A stretch of 64,000 nucleotides of DNA from Prillingera fragicola (taxonomy: Eukaryota > Basidiomycota > Tremellomycetes > Trichosporonales > Trichosporonaceae). Of the stretch, positions 1 through 11,755 are shown piece after piece. The translations under genes were made by a program, and so were the position numbers. How positions within the stretch are numbered: position 1 is the first letter of the stretch; every line of letters starts with the position of its first letter. The stretch covers positions 1,488,001-1,552,000 of the forward strand of contig BEDY01000002.1 of assembly GCA_002335605.1 (NCBI GenBank), in the 5' to 3' direction. A model generated the notes under the pieces. The model was not told where the DNA came from, made no database searches, and worked only from the letters and a program-made list of their open reading frames with translations.

Positions 1-578
1 GGCAAACGCACGACAGCCGGCCGGAAGGGCAGAGCTGCTGATGCATGTAACTCCTTCAGTCGAGTTGGACCTTGGACCTGGCTGGGTCTCTGACAGTTTT
101 GGCCACCCTGCGTTTGTCGCCCCGATGTGTGATGGACGAGAACATGGCCAAGCCGAGTGTGATGAAAGGGAATCGCCCATCACCATCTCCCTCTCTCTCT
201 ACAACGATCTACACATTCAGTCTTCTAGTACCGCGCCTCACTTGCTTGTGCAAACTTGTGCATGAATAAGCGTGTACCTTGGCGAGTCAGAGCTGGATAA
301 GCACTCTCCTTCCGCGTCTCGCCCGACAATTCAAGCTCGGCCCAGCCAGGCAGCCAAACCGACCGCCGTCAGCCAGCCAGCCTCCGCCTTGCCCCTACCT
401 GGGGCTTGAACCGTCTGCCAGCCAGCAAGTCGCAGATTACCTCCGCTGGACGGCCAACCCACCACCACCCCCTTCATTCACCACCCAAACGTCTACGGCG
501 CCGTTCAATCCCCAACAGCGACAGCGGCCCATCCACGCCGTACATCCACCGTCCCATTCGGATCGCCCAATCCGACTC
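1..578. other. Upstream region and 5' leader of the LAMMER kinase gene
   Basis: No independent gene is supported here. A reading frame is open from about 279 into the kinase gene, but it has no ATG until 579, so I treat this stretch as promoter and leader. It is CT-rich around 180-260, which is common ahead of fungal transcription starts. Confidence 0.4.
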
Positions 579-3570
579 ATGGAGACGCAGTACTCCTCCA
601 GCAGACCCCTGTCCGAGAACACTGCCCATCAGCGAAACACGGATCAATCGGCATCCTCATCCCACCTCTATCACGGACGCCCCGCGCCAGCGTCTGCGCA
701 ACTGCAAGCGCACTCTTTAGCGCAAGCAGCGCAAGCGCACGCCGCAACCGCTAGCTTTCGTCGCGACGACGCAGGTGCGCCACCGCGTGAGCATCAGCGC
801 GTGCACGAGCGCGAAAGAGACGACTTTGGAGCCTCCAGTGCCAGAGACTCTGACACTGGACGCGACTCGCTACGAGACTTTGTGCACACCGGACCGCCCC
901 CATTGCGCCGCTTGTCTGCCCCATCCGCATCTGCAGCGTCTAACCAGACATCATCGTCATCATCACTGCCGACTTTGTCATCGTTTGGCTCGCACTCAAC
1001 GCTCCAGCGTGGTCCTCGATCCTTACTCCCTCCGCCGAGTTTGGCCCCCCGAGCCCACGCCCCGCCGCCGGCTATCACCATCCCCACTGCTCGATACGGC
1101 CGCGCATACGCAGAGCCCCAAACAGCTCCGCTTGTCCCTCCCCCTCAATTCACCCACCACCTGCAGCCGCCGCGTTCAGCGGTCCCCCGTCCTCGCTCTC
1201 CTGGCCCATACACTCCAACTGGAGTTCCTCCCTTGTCAGGCGTATCGGCATCGTCGCGGCATAGTTCACTTCTGGCTCCTCCATACTACGCCCAGGGTCA
1301 CAGCTCGTCCTCAGCGACATCCTCGCCCATAGGCTACGACGAACGCGCCCTTCGCTCACCCCACCCACCGCTTACGGCTATCCACTCCTCCCAGTACCCC
1401 TGGGCGCCTCACCACCACCCAAACAGTCGCGCAGAGGCATCGGTGGACGACCACTATTCTCAGCGGCCGTATCTGACGAGTCCGCTCGGCGACGTTCCTC
1501 CTACTAGTGCAGGAGGAAGCTATTATCCTCATCGCCTTTCGGCCTCACACGCACATTCGACCTCGCACCACGGTCAAGCGCCTCCCCTCTCACCTGCATA
1601 TCTATCCGCCCCTCCTCTTCCTCCACTCCCATACTCTGCACGCCCGACGACCGACGCCCACGCGCGCACCCATTCACCCCTGCATATTCCTCCCCCACTG
1701 CAATTCAAGTACTCGGCTTCTCCTCCTCATCCCCCTCACGCGGGCCCGTCGACCACCATTTTCAGCATGCCGCCGCGCAGGAAGGCGGCAGGATCAACCA
1801 CCACGATTACTTCTACACCACAGACCGCGTCGTCTGCGCGGTCCTCGCGCCGCGTCGCGGGCTCAGCGACCGGTGCCAAGGGCAATGGGTGGACGACGGA
1901 GCACACGTATGACTCTGTTGGACAACCTAAAGAGATCATTGTGATTCAGGACAGTACCAGCCCGATTCCAAAGAAGCGGACACGAGCCGCTGCCGCCGCA
2001 GCTGCAGCGGCAGAACAGTCTGCCAAGTGGATCACTAGCGCAAACGGTGCCGTCAATGGGTCTGGCGCAAAGAAGCGCAAGGTGGAGGAAGACGAGACTG
2101 CAAAGAAGAAGCAGGCGAAGGCTGTGGTAAGCTGTCGCACATACAACACTCTCCAACAGCAAGTCCTGACCAAACAGCAACAGGTACCACCTGTCCCACC
2201 ACTACCAGTTGCACCTGCGCAACCAGCAGTGCAGGCCAGTGGCTCGTCACAGCAACCTAGCTGGGATGATGCCGAAGGTCACTACATTGTCACGCCAGAT
2301 GACATTATTGGCGGCCGGTGTGAGTCTGAGAGGACAAGATCGAAGCCGGCCGAGCTAACGATGCAGATAAAATTGTGCGACTGTTGGGACAGGGCACGTT
2401 CGGCAAGGTTGTGGAAGCACGACACATTGAGTCTAGGAAAAAGGTTGCCATCAAGGTCATCCGTGCAGTGCAAAAGTACCGTGACGCAAGCAAGATTGAG
2501 ATTCGCGTGCTTGAAGCGCTCAAGAAGAACGACCCAACAAATGCCCAGTGAGCATCGCTCAAGCCGCCGAGGACGTGCATTTTTACTGATCGTCCCAGCA
2601 AATGCATTCATCTGACTGAGTACTTCGACTTCCGAAACCATCCTTGTCTCGTCTCCGAGCTCTATGGCATGAGTGTCTTCGATTTTTTGAAGATCAACCA
2701 CTTCCAGCCCTTCCCCGAGAAGCACATTCAGGACTTTGCCAAAAGCCTCCTGCAGAGCGTGCAATGTAGGTTGCTCTTGCTGAAATGGCTACTAACGAAA
2801 CAGTCTTGCACTCCCTCAAACTTGTACACACGGATCTCAAGCCTGAAAACATTTTGCTGGTCAGCAATGAGTCGAGGTTAGCCGGGCCAAGGGTGAGTAC
2901 AACACAGAGATTTTGAATACTGATCTTGCAGCGAGCGAATGCGCGGTCAAAGTCTATACTGAGGAACACTGAAATCCGTCTCATCGACTTTGGAAGTGCC
3001 ACGTTTGAGAACGAGTACCACTCGTCAGTGGTCAGCACACGACATTACCGTGCGCCTGAAATTATTCTGGGTTAGTCGCGAACCTTTCGTGTGGGACAAT
3101 CCGCGGCTAACGCGTGCAGGACTTCCATGGTCATATCCATGTGACCTGTTCTCCATTGGCTGCATCTTGGTCGAGTTTTTCACTGGCGATGCTTTGTTCC
3201 AGACACACGACAATTTGGAGCACCTGGCAATGATGGAGGTCGTAATGGGCAAGATGCCACCACGAATGATTGAACGCGGAAGGTACGTTTACTCTTTGCA
3301 TGACTACCACTGACAACCAGGCTCAAGAAACCCGAGTTCTTCAAAGGCAACAAGATTGACTTTCCCAATCCTTCGGTTCCCAAGTCGAGTCGCAAGTTTG
3401 TCAAGGGCCTCAAAGCTTTAAAAGACATTATTCCCTCGACAAACACGACCAACGCATTGTTCCTTGACCTCATTGTTCGGTTGCTCGACTTTGACCCCGA
3501 GACACGAATCGACGTCAATACGGCGCTCAAGCACCCGTACCTCAGAACCCCTATTGCCGAGCCAGCGTAA
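579..3570 (+). CDS. LAMMER-family (CLK/KNS1/Lkh1-type) dual-specificity protein kinase
   Basis: Seven exons: 579-2319, 2367-2547, 2599-2765, 2804-2892, 2932-3070, 3120-3282, 3321-3570; 909 aa. The first about 570 residues are Ser/Pro/His-rich and look disordered. The kinase domain begins near [17 protein letters not shown] (glycine-rich loop), followed by AIKVIR (ATP lysine), HTDLKPEN (catalytic loop), DFGSA (Mg-binding) and APEII. EHLAMME is the family signature, but the usual RILG after it reads VVMG here, so the final R of LAMMER is missing. Known members phosphorylate SR-type splicing factors and control growth and stress responses in the nucleus and cytoplasm. Start chosen as the first in-frame ATG; the frame is open further upstream without an ATG. 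Family assignment is firm, substrate unknown. Confidence 0.9.
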
Positions 3571-4413
3571 CCAGCTGCACGGTCGCATGGCCATATCTGT
3601 TTGCTTCGTGAGTCGTCACCACTTTGCCCCTACGTGCACAGTCGCTGACCTATTCAAAGATAATTTGCATCACTTTCCGCGTTCCGCCCGTTTCATCTCC
3701 ATCACACCACGCTCACCTGCATGCCAGAGCGCGCACCCGCCTAGCCCCTGTTAAAGTCTGTAATGTGTCATGTCAGAGTAGATCTCAAGATGACCACGAT
3801 GCACGGATGACCAAGTTGCTGCAATGTGGCACATTGTTGGGCTTACGCAAGCGAATGATGCTGTGCTCACCATGCTGGCGGCTGGTCGCTGGGAGCACTG
3901 TCACGGCCAATTTATGACTGGCGGTGGCGCCGGTGATTTTGCGCCGGGAATCTCCACTAACAGTGGCTCCAGGCCTGCCAGGTCCCTAAGGGACTGGTTC
4001 CGAATGTCAACACTGTGGTTTGGGGGTGTCTAGTGAGGGGCACCCGCAGAGTAGCCGAGGTAGGGAACCATTGCCCACGATATGTTGGCGGGTCGTTCAA
4101 AGGCCATCCCTTTTTGTGTTCGCGTCCAAGATTACGTGCAACAAAGCGTGCTGCACGCGTGGTGCATCTATTCGAGGGCAAGCCATGTGCGCTCCAAATG
4201 ATATGCATGGTTGTCAAAAGCCAAGTGGAGTGGGCGTGCAGTTGGCGAAATCAGATGTTAGCGGTTTGTCAACACCACAGTTGCGATTGGGTGAGTCGGC
4301 CGGAGCCAAGTGTGTGTCTGTCAGTGCTGTAGATACTGTAGCAGCAGTGTTGTGGGGGGTGTAGCTCAGATGCATGTGACCACTCTAGTGAAATTTCCTA
4401 CGTTATATAGCGC
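3571..4413. other. Convergent intergenic region, no gene seen
   Basis: This lies between the 3' ends of the kinase (+) and cytochrome c (-) genes. Several short open frames overlap here, but none has recognisable protein character or clear splice signals. Confidence 0.5.
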
Positions 4414-5119
4414 TTACTTGCACTGTGGAGGGTCAGCATTGCACAGATGAAAGGAAGCTTTGTACTGACCTCCTTGGCGAGGTAGGTGACAAGGTCGTTG
4501 CGGTCCTTGGCCTTCTTGAGACCAGCAAAGGCCATCTTGGTGCCGGGGATGTACTTCTTGGGGTTCTCGAGGTACTGAGGCTGTCAGCAATGGCCTAGGA
4601 GCGTGTGCATGTAGAGACCGTGTGCAGAGCCGGAGGCTGCGAGGATGGGTCGAGGAGCAGCAACAGCTGCAGAACCTGGTACCCACGCCAGGCCCTCCGG
4701 CACCGCTCTACACCGTAGTCCCACACATTGAAACTCACCTCGAAGAGGGTCTGCTCCTCCCAAGTGACACCCTTGTTGACGTTGGCGGCAGTGTAGTTGA
4801 AGTTGGCAGCCTGGCCCGACTTGCGGCCGAACATGCCGTGGAGGTTGGGGCCGACCTTGTTGGCACCGCCAGCCTCGAGGGTGTGGCACTGAGCGCAACG
4901 GGTCTTGAAGATACCGGCACCCTTGCCCGCGTCACCTAGATATTGTTAGCTGCTTGCGAGACTCTAGGACGGTTTCAAGCTTGGCGTCGCGGCGCGCGCC
5001 AGAACAACTAAACGAGGCTTGCGTGAGGGAGCAGTGTGGTACTGGCCGGCTGGCACTCCCAAGCATGCCCCTGCTACTCGCCTGATTGTCGAAGCGTACT
5101 CACCAGCAGAGAACGACAT
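4414..5119 (-). CDS. CYC1: Cytochrome c
   Basis: Four exons on the minus strand: 5104-5119, 4739-4935, 4575-4574 boundary giving 4470-4574, and 4414-4422; 108 aa, the usual length. This is the soluble intermembrane-space electron carrier between complexes III and IV. Visible features: CAQCH heme-attachment motif near residue 20, the GPNLHG and GRKSG loops, and [10 protein letters not shown] carrying the axial methionine. The last exon encodes only Cys-Lys and the stop. The first exon supplies MSFSAG and is followed by a 167-bp intron. The N terminus lacks the longer leader of some fungal forms. Divergent from the small membrane-protein gene at 5582, with CCAAT boxes between them. Identification is certain; only the tiny last exon is worth transcript support. 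Confidence 0.95.
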
Positions 5120-5308
5120 TTTAGATAAGTTTAGAGATTAGGGGGGGTAGGGGAGGTGGATACAGTGATGGGGGATGCGGTTGTGCAAAAAGTCAAGGCT
5201 GTTCTGGCTCAAAAGGGTTGCCTTTGATATTATAGTGATGACTTGGCGGGCCCTCCGTATCCCCGAGGCGTTCCGACACCTGACAGCCTTTTTGCTCCTC
5301 CGACTGGC

Positions 5309-5454
5309 CCAATCACAGAAGCCTTATTGCCGCAGGCCTACGCCACCCAATGATGCAGGGCGCTTGGTTGCGCGGAGTGGGGACGTTGGCGGGGTAATAT
5401 TCGCAGGCATGCAGGAGAAATTTCCCGGGTTAGGCTCACGCTTTGGTTGATTGG
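5309..5454. promoter_or_regulatory. Three CCAAT boxes in the divergent CYC1 / small membrane protein promoter
   Basis: CCAAT occurs at 5309-5313 (as CCAATCA) and 5347-5351, and as ATTGG at 5450-5454. All three lie in the 462-bp gap between the start codons of cytochrome c and the divergent small gene. CCAAT is the core bound by the HAP2/3/5 (NF-Y type) complex, which activates respiratory genes in fungi. Shared control is inferred from position. Confidence 0.45.
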
Positions 5455-5581
5455 TTTAGGCGTGCTAAGGAAGGCACACCTACCTCCATCCGTTGCAACT
5501 ACTGAGCTGCCGGTCAGACAGACTTGGCCATCGAGGGACATTGACGCAGCGACCTTTCTCTAAACCTATTCAACAATCATA

Positions 5582-6332
5582 ATGGTGAGCTACATGGCAC
5601 TGTGACTTCAAAGGGCTATACTGACAGCACAGGGCGGCGGAGTGAGTATCAACCAACGATCCATGCGCGTTGCCTGCCAAAGGAGAACACAACGCAGCAC
5701 CGATATGCCCGTAACATGTCGAGTAGGACACTGACCACAACCGCAGGCACAGTACCCATTCCCCAAGGAGGTGTGGACCCCTTCCGGTGAGTGTTGCGGT
5801 GCAGTAGAGTATGGCGTGGAGCTGACGAACCAGGTGGTTGGTGGTCTCGCCCGGCCAACTGGCGCACCAACACTATCGTTTGCATTGCCGGTATCGGACT
5901 TGCGACCTGGGGTGTCTGGCGCGTTAGCGCACGCAACGAGGTGCGTATCGGTGGCTGAAGAGGGAGGAAGGAAGTGGAGACCATGGTCTTTCAGGAGGGT
6001 GACACATCCAACGAGCGGCGGGAGAGACAGTACCCCGAGGAAGGGCTCGGTTTGGTCCGCGGCGTGTTTCCCTACGCTGTGCGAACCGTTCTCAGAGTTC
6101 CTGTGGCTACGCTACTCGTCGAGATTGCCAGCTTCAAAGCAGAAGGTCGTCGAAGTGTTCTTCTATGTTTCCAGACTGTTGTTCGCGAGTTATCAAGTGC
6201 TGATGTGCTAGGTCCGCCACATTGCACCCAACAAACCCATCCCATCCCAGAAGGTAAGCTGCGCCGCATATGTGCGTTGCTGACATGCAGTGGTCACCTC
6301 AGGCAGCAGAGATTGGTGTGAAGAAGGAGTAG
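5582..6332 (+). CDS. Small single-pass, mitochondrial-type membrane protein
   Basis: Six exons: 5582-5584 (ATG only), 5633-5641, 5747-5786, 5834-5940, 6212-6253, 6291-6332; 80 aa. The protein begins MGGG, then YPFPKEVWTPSGGWW, an NWRTNT segment, one hydrophobic helix (IVCIAGIGLATWGVW), a charged RNEVRH turn and a hydrophilic lysine-ended tail. This layout is typical of small single-pass inner-membrane proteins such as accessory subunits of respiratory complex I, which is a possibility and not an identification. The divergent arrangement with cytochrome c supports a respiratory role. The many tiny exons make automated annotation likely to miss it. All junctions are canonical GT-AG and the frame closes exactly. 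Confidence 0.7.
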
Positions 6333-6466
6333 TTGCATGCTATGAATCGGCTGCGTACAATAAGCATGACCTGCAGCCTGTGTGATGTGTAATTGTGTCA
6401 TGAGGAGTGGGCATGGGAGCATGGCTCGCTGCTGCTTTGTCTCCTGCGCTGTCATCCCCTCTAAAT

Positions 6467-7573
6467 CTACTCGTCATCATCATTGCAAGAGTCAGAGTCG
6501 GGTTCACCGCGTTGAGAGCTGTTCTTGGTATCGCGAAGAATGTTCTCACTGTCTCATCAGAATCTGCAAGCAAAGCTTTGGACACACCGTTTCAGTAACC
6601 CCTCGAGGCCGTCGCCACCCAGCTCAAAGTCTACTCGCACCCAGGTGTGCTCGAGCTCGCCATTTCGATATGCAAGCAGGGTAGGCAGAACATCAGGGTC
6701 GGCGCGGCGCACGTCGTCGTCGTCGTCGCCGTCGCCGTCGTCCTGGCCATAATCTAGAGTTGTAGTTGAATCGTCTTCTGTCTCTTCGGGGAGCAGAGAA
6801 AACGCAAGCTTGGTTGCACGAGCCCGGACAATATCCAGGTCCTCTGAGAGCCGTGGCATATCTCTGGCTAGACGGACCGCCTCGGCAAGAAGGGACTGGC
6901 AGCGTGGGATATCCTGTCATGTCAGACCCCACTCATGTACTGCGCGCAGAAGTTGTCCCTCGCAACGCTTGGCCCACTTGTGCGCACTCACCGGCTCATA
7001 AATCAGAACCACAACCCATCCTTTGCGCTCCACCGCGCCGAGGAATCCATGAGCGTTCACCTCCCGCAGCGCTCCGCTGCCGTTGGCCCCCCTAAGTTCC
7101 TCCATCCTGCGTCGCCTCCACCTCTCCAACGCGTCGCCTTCATTAAGGTCGAGTCCATCGGCCAGTGCAGCCGTGAGCGCAGCCTCCTTCTGTTCCTGCT
7201 CTTCGTGCACTGTCGGGGCGACAATGGTGTGCTTTTCTTGGCTTGCACGAACAGCACACGCCTGCGCTACCCGCGCTCGAGCCGCGACCGATTCTGCTGC
7301 GCGTTCGTCCTCCATCACACCCTTTGGGCCAGTCTGCGCCCCTCCACGGGTCGGACCCTGGGTAGCTGGCGTAGATGTCGGTGCATATGGGGCCGACGCT
7401 GCCATGCTTGGGGAGGTTATAAACTGGCCGTGCCGTGTTGACGAGTCGTCGTATGAGGGGATTGGTGACTGATGCCGCGGACTTGATGGCGAGGCGGCGG
7501 AGCGTTCCCGTAGCGAACCGGGGTCGGCAAAGAGTTGACCTGAGAGAGCAGCGGCCTCAAGACGGTCAACCAT
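6467..7573 (-). CDS. Phosducin-like protein (PLP2/PDCL3 type, thioredoxin fold)
   Basis: Three exons: 6992-7573, 6588-6913, 6467-6548; 329 aa. Residues about 100-150 form a charged helix (EALRRRRMEEL-like), then the thioredoxin-like part has GWVVVLIYEP, DIPRCQSLLAEAVRLA and a PTLLAYRNGEL strand-helix, and the acidic tail ends in NDDDE. This order matches phosducin-like proteins that act as cofactors of the CCT chaperonin for tubulin, actin and G-beta folding. The 39-bp last intron is needed to reach the conserved ILRDTKNSS-acidic end; reading through gives an early stop. The frame is open upstream to another ATG near 7807; I chose 7573 because the protein character starts there. An Asp-rich insertion lies around codons 240-250. 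Confidence 0.8.
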
Positions 7574-7880
7574 GACGAATGGACGAGTGGGAAGATTATT
7601 TCGTGGACAATGCAAGATCAAGTGGATTGTTGTGAATGTTGTGACCACAAAAGCCGATGATCCAGCAAGGCGCCCTTGGTGGTCCGTGCGCCATGGCGCC
7701 AGCAAAGGCGAGTTGCGCCCTATGGCTTGTCGAACATTGCGCAGTACTCGAGTTGCAAGCAAGGCCTCAAGAGCTAGAAAATGTGCAGAATTGCGTGCAG
7801 TATGCATATGGTTTGCTCAGATTCTACATATCCAGTAAGGCCCGCACCACTACGTCATTCTGGTCGCATCAGGATCTAAT
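7574..7880. other. Intergenic, no gene seen
   Basis: 307 bp between the phosducin-like start and the PRP28 stop, both on the minus strand. It probably holds the phosducin-like promoter and the PRP28 3' UTR. Nothing else was recognised. Confidence 0.4.
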
Positions 7881-10152
7881 CTACTCGTTATCATCGTCGC
7901 GCTTGCGCTTCATTTCGCGTGTGACCTTTTGGCGGGCTGCTTCGTGGCGGGCGAGCTCGGGGTTCATGGTACTCATGGCGCTCTTGGCAATTTCTTGCTT
8001 GAGCTCAAACATGACCTCGTCGTCATTGTTGTCAAGGAACGTGATCGCAAGACCAGTCTTGCCAGCACGGCCTGTGCGACCGATACGGTGCACATACTTT
8101 TCGATAGTGTCCGACATCTGCCAGTTGATGACGAGCGACACATCTGGGACATCGATACCACGACCCGCAAGATCGGTGGCCACGAGAACGTTGACCTCAC
8201 CGTCGCGGAGTGCCTGCAGTGCCGCTTCACGCTGCTCTTGGTTCTTGCCAGAGTGCAAGGTGACTCCGGACATGCCCGACTGCTGCACGTACTTGACAAC
8301 CATGTCGGCAGTCTTCTTCTGGTTGACGAAGACAATCATAGGCGGTGGCAGACCAATGGTGCGCAGAATCTCAATGAGACGAGCCTTGCGCTTCTCCTCG
8401 CCGTGCGTAAACTCAACACGCTGCTCGACAGTGTCGACGGCTTCACCAGCATTGCCAATGGTGACAGTTGCGGGCTTGCGCAGGTACTTGCGGGTCAGGC
8501 GCTCGACAGCAGGTGGCATAGTCGCCGAGAACAGTGTTGTGACTCGCTGACCCTTGAACTCCCCCTCCCAGCCGCCGATCGCAGTCTCGTCTGTCTTGGC
8601 GTATGCGGCTGGCATGGCATCAAGGATGAATGTGAGGTCGGCCTCGAAACCAAGATCAACCATCCTATCAGCCTCGTCCATCACCACATAACGACACTGC
8701 GACATGACAATCATGCTCTTGTCGACCATGTCCTTGAGACGGCCAGGAGTGGCAATGATGATCTGAGCACCATTGCGAAGGTTGAACTGTTGCTCCTCGA
8801 CAGAGCGGCCACCTACAATCGAGACGCAGGTGTACCCGAGAGGAACGCAGAATTTCTGGGTCTCTGCCTCAATTTGTTGAGCCAGCTCACGCGTGGGAGC
8901 CATGATAAGTGCGTAGGGGCCAAGGTGTTGGTTGTCTTCGGTCAAAGGCGGCAGATGCGAAATGTAGGCGAGCATAGGAATGACGAAGGCTGCAGTTTTA
9001 CCCGATCCTGCACCGGTAAGCTTCGATCCAAAAGACAAGGGGATGATACGCACCGGTTTTGGCAATGCCAACAAGATCGCGATTCTGCATGCCAATAGGG
9101 ATGGCCTGGCGCTGAATGGGACTCGGCTCCTTGTAACCAATCTCATCGATAATGTCGCAAATGTTCGATGGAATGTCCGACTCGCGCCAGTTACGCAACG
9201 GCAAAGGAATTTGTCCTCCTCGAGAGCTGATGCTGTAGTCTTCACGGAAGATACGCCAGTCACGGTCCTTCATCTCTGAAAGTGGCTTGTCAGACCAATG
9301 GCGATCGTCGTTACCACCCTTGCCAGCACGCCGCTTCTCAAGGGCATCCGTAAACTTCTCGACCGCCGCGGGCGAGTCTCTTGACGGCGGGGCCGCGGGG
9401 CTTCCTGGAGTACCTGACTTGCCATCCTTCTCCAACGACCATAAAGGTTGTGCTGAAGTGTCGTCGCCAGCGCTCCAATCAAAGATCGCATTCTTGTTGG
9501 CGGCTTTACGCATCCATGGCTTTTTAACCACATCGTGCTGGCCCAAGTATCGCTTCTTGATAATGTCAAGCTCGGACTCAGGCCCTGAGGGAGCAGCAGG
9601 CGCATTTTTGCCTCGTCCACTAGATGACGGTCCAGCATGTCCGTTGGCTCCGTTGGCATGCCCGCGTGGGCCGTCCCTCCTGTCGCGAGCGTCGTGCCGC
9701 CGGTCCTCGCGGTATCGCCCATCGCGGTCGTAGTCATCGCGGCGCCCCCCTCGGAAGTCGCGCTCGCGGTAGTCTAGCCGGTCATCTCCACGGTACCCGT
9801 CGCGTCCATTACTATGACCAACTGCGTTCACGGTCAGTAATGTTTAGATCCTCGAGCTGCTAAGAGACTCACAACGGGGGTCATTCTTCCGACGCTCGTC
9901 TTCTGCAGCGCGCTCCAAAGCATCCCTCCTCTCTCGCTCGACCTTTTCCCGATCCTGCTGAACAGCCACCTCAGCGTTACGCTTCTCGAGGGCAAGCCGC
10001 GCGCGTTCGGCTTTGGACAGAAACTTGGGCTGTCGGTGTCAGCACTGTGCTTGCTCTGCGGGACAAAGATGAACGACTACCTTTGACGTAGCCTCGCGCT
10101 CAGACTTTTGGTTTGCAAGAATGTCCTCCACAGAGAGAGGCGTGGCGGGCAT
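7881..10152 (-). CDS. PRP28: Pre-mRNA-splicing DEAD-box RNA helicase Prp28 (DDX23)
   Basis: Four exons: 10081-10152, 9873-10029, 9054-9821, 7881-9007; 707 aa. Prp28 exchanges U1 for U6 at the 5' splice site during spliceosome activation. The N terminus has LSVEDILANQK and KFLSKAERARLALEKR, seen in Prp28 orthologues, then an RD/RS-like arginine-rich tract and the KKPWMRK region. Helicase motifs in order: PIQRQAIP (Q), AKTGSGKT (I), PTRELAQQ (Ia), ATPGRL (Ib), DEAD (II), FSATMPP (III), VATDLAGRGIDV (V), HRIGRTGRAGKTG (VI). The 46-bp intron inside motif I restores TGSGKT, confirming the splice. The ATG at 10152 gives the expected start (MPATPLSVEDIL). Divergent from RPE1 by 270 bp. Confidence 0.96.
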
Positions 10153-10422
10153 GCTGGGGATTGATGTACGCAAACTGGAGACAGGAGGCGACTGTTGATG
10201 GTTCGTGAGTGGCAACAGGCGGATAGGTGTCAATAGTGGGATCAATGAAGTGAAATAGTCGGATGACAATTGAAGTCCAGGCAATGCCACGTGGGGATCC
10301 GTCATTTGCCTGGGACAGGCACGACGACCAAGTCGCGACCCACGACTTATGTCCGTCAAGGAAGTGTGTCGTTTGTGAGTTGAAACTGTTCTCATTACAC
10401 TCTCGCATTCGCAAAAGCAACC

Positions 10423-11488
10423 ATGGTCAAGGCTGTCATCTCTCCTTCGGTTCTCGCTGTAAGGACAGTGCTAGTGCCCACTCTAGAACCCAGCTGACCA
10501 CGGTCCTGATGCCAGAGTGACCTGTCCAACCTTGCCAATGAGTGCAAGCGCATGATCGACAACGGCGCGGACTGGCTGCACATGGGTGCGTACATGCAAT
10601 GGCTTGCGGAGAGGCAAAAACTCTGAGCTGACTAGTCCAGATGTCATGGATGGGTACGCTTGAACAGGCCCGCACCGCAGCCAGATGGCAAGCTAACATG
10701 CCAGCCATTTTGTGCCCAACATTACCATGGGTGCGCCGGTCCTAACTTGCGTTCGCGACAATGTTCCCGAGATCTTTATGGACTGCCACATGATGGTCTC
10801 TAACCCTGCTCAGGTAAGTACTTGCGTGGAGACGTTAGGTTCCATGCAGATACCTCGGAAACCGGCTTTCGTGACTACGACGTTGCTGTGTGTGCGGCCC
10901 AATACGTCTCTCTGTCATGCTTCGCAATATGCCGAAGGCGTATTGAATGTGCTAACATTGACAGTGGGTTCCTGACGTTGCAAAGGCCGGCGGCAAGCTC
11001 TTCACTTTCCATTACGAGGCTGCGAGTGAGTAGTCCTGGCGTCTCTCTGGCGCGTCGCTCACGCGTCGTGCTGTTTGCTGACACGTGCAGCCGCTGGACC
11101 GGAATCGCCTGCCGAGGTGATCAAGATCATCCACGACAACGGCATGCTCGCGGGGTTGGCGATCTCGCCGGCTACCCCCGCTGATGTCATCACCGACGAT
11201 CTTGGCAGCGCAGCCGACCTCCTCCTGGTCATGACAGTTGTCCCTGGCAAGGGTGGACAAAAGTTCATGCCCGAGTGTCTTGAGAAGGTCACTGCCCTCC
11301 GCGCCCGCTTCCCTGAGAAGCACATTCAGGTCGACGGTGGTGTCGGTGCTGGAAACGCGTGCCAGTGTGCCCAGGCTGGCTCGAACGTTTTGGTGGCGGG
11401 CACCGCCGTTTTTGGCTCCAAGGACCCCAAGCAAACCATCGCCGACATGCGTGGAGCTGTGAACGATGCCTTTGCAAGCAAGGCCTAG
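10423..11488 (+). CDS. RPE1: Ribulose-phosphate 3-epimerase
   Basis: Six exons: 10423-10458, 10516-10585, 10641-10653 (13 nt), 10705-10813, 10965-11025, 11091-11488; 228 aa, the family length. It interconverts ribulose 5-phosphate and xylulose 5-phosphate in the non-oxidative pentose phosphate pathway, in the cytosol. TIM-barrel landmarks: ISPSVLASDLSN, HMDVMDGHFVPN (metal-binding His/Asp), [22 protein letters not shown] (phosphate and Met/Asp region) and QVDGGVG (second metal Asp). The 13-nt third exon lies inside the conserved DVMDG loop and is required. Frame and length agree exactly with the family. Confidence 0.96.
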
Positions 11489-11755
11489 GCAGTTGTGGTA
11501 CCGGCAGATATTTCGGCGCGGAACGTAGACGACGTAGAATAGCATGCAACATGCGGCATCATTTTTACGTAATAATTTGCCGCGGATCCGTCCCTTACAC
11601 GTTCAACGTGTCGCGGCGCGCTGGCAGCTACAACCAAACCAACTTCCATTCTCTTCCATAGCGTCTCGTCTACTCGTCCTTGCATCCTCTCCAAGGACCT
11701 ACTCTTCGCGTGTCTATTCCGGTTTGGTCATTGCTCCTCCTCCAACTTCGTCAAA

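Noticed and set aside
279..578. An N-terminal extension of the kinase from 279
   Set aside because: The frame is open but lacks an ATG; the first ATG is at 579.
4350..4400. A tRNA-like start (GGGGGTGTAGCTCAGATG)
   Set aside because: It resembles an A box, but no B box or acceptor-stem complement follows within tRNA range.
7929..9098. A long open frame on the + strand opposite PRP28
   Set aside because: The minus strand encodes all helicase motifs; this is a mirror frame caused by GC-rich codon use.
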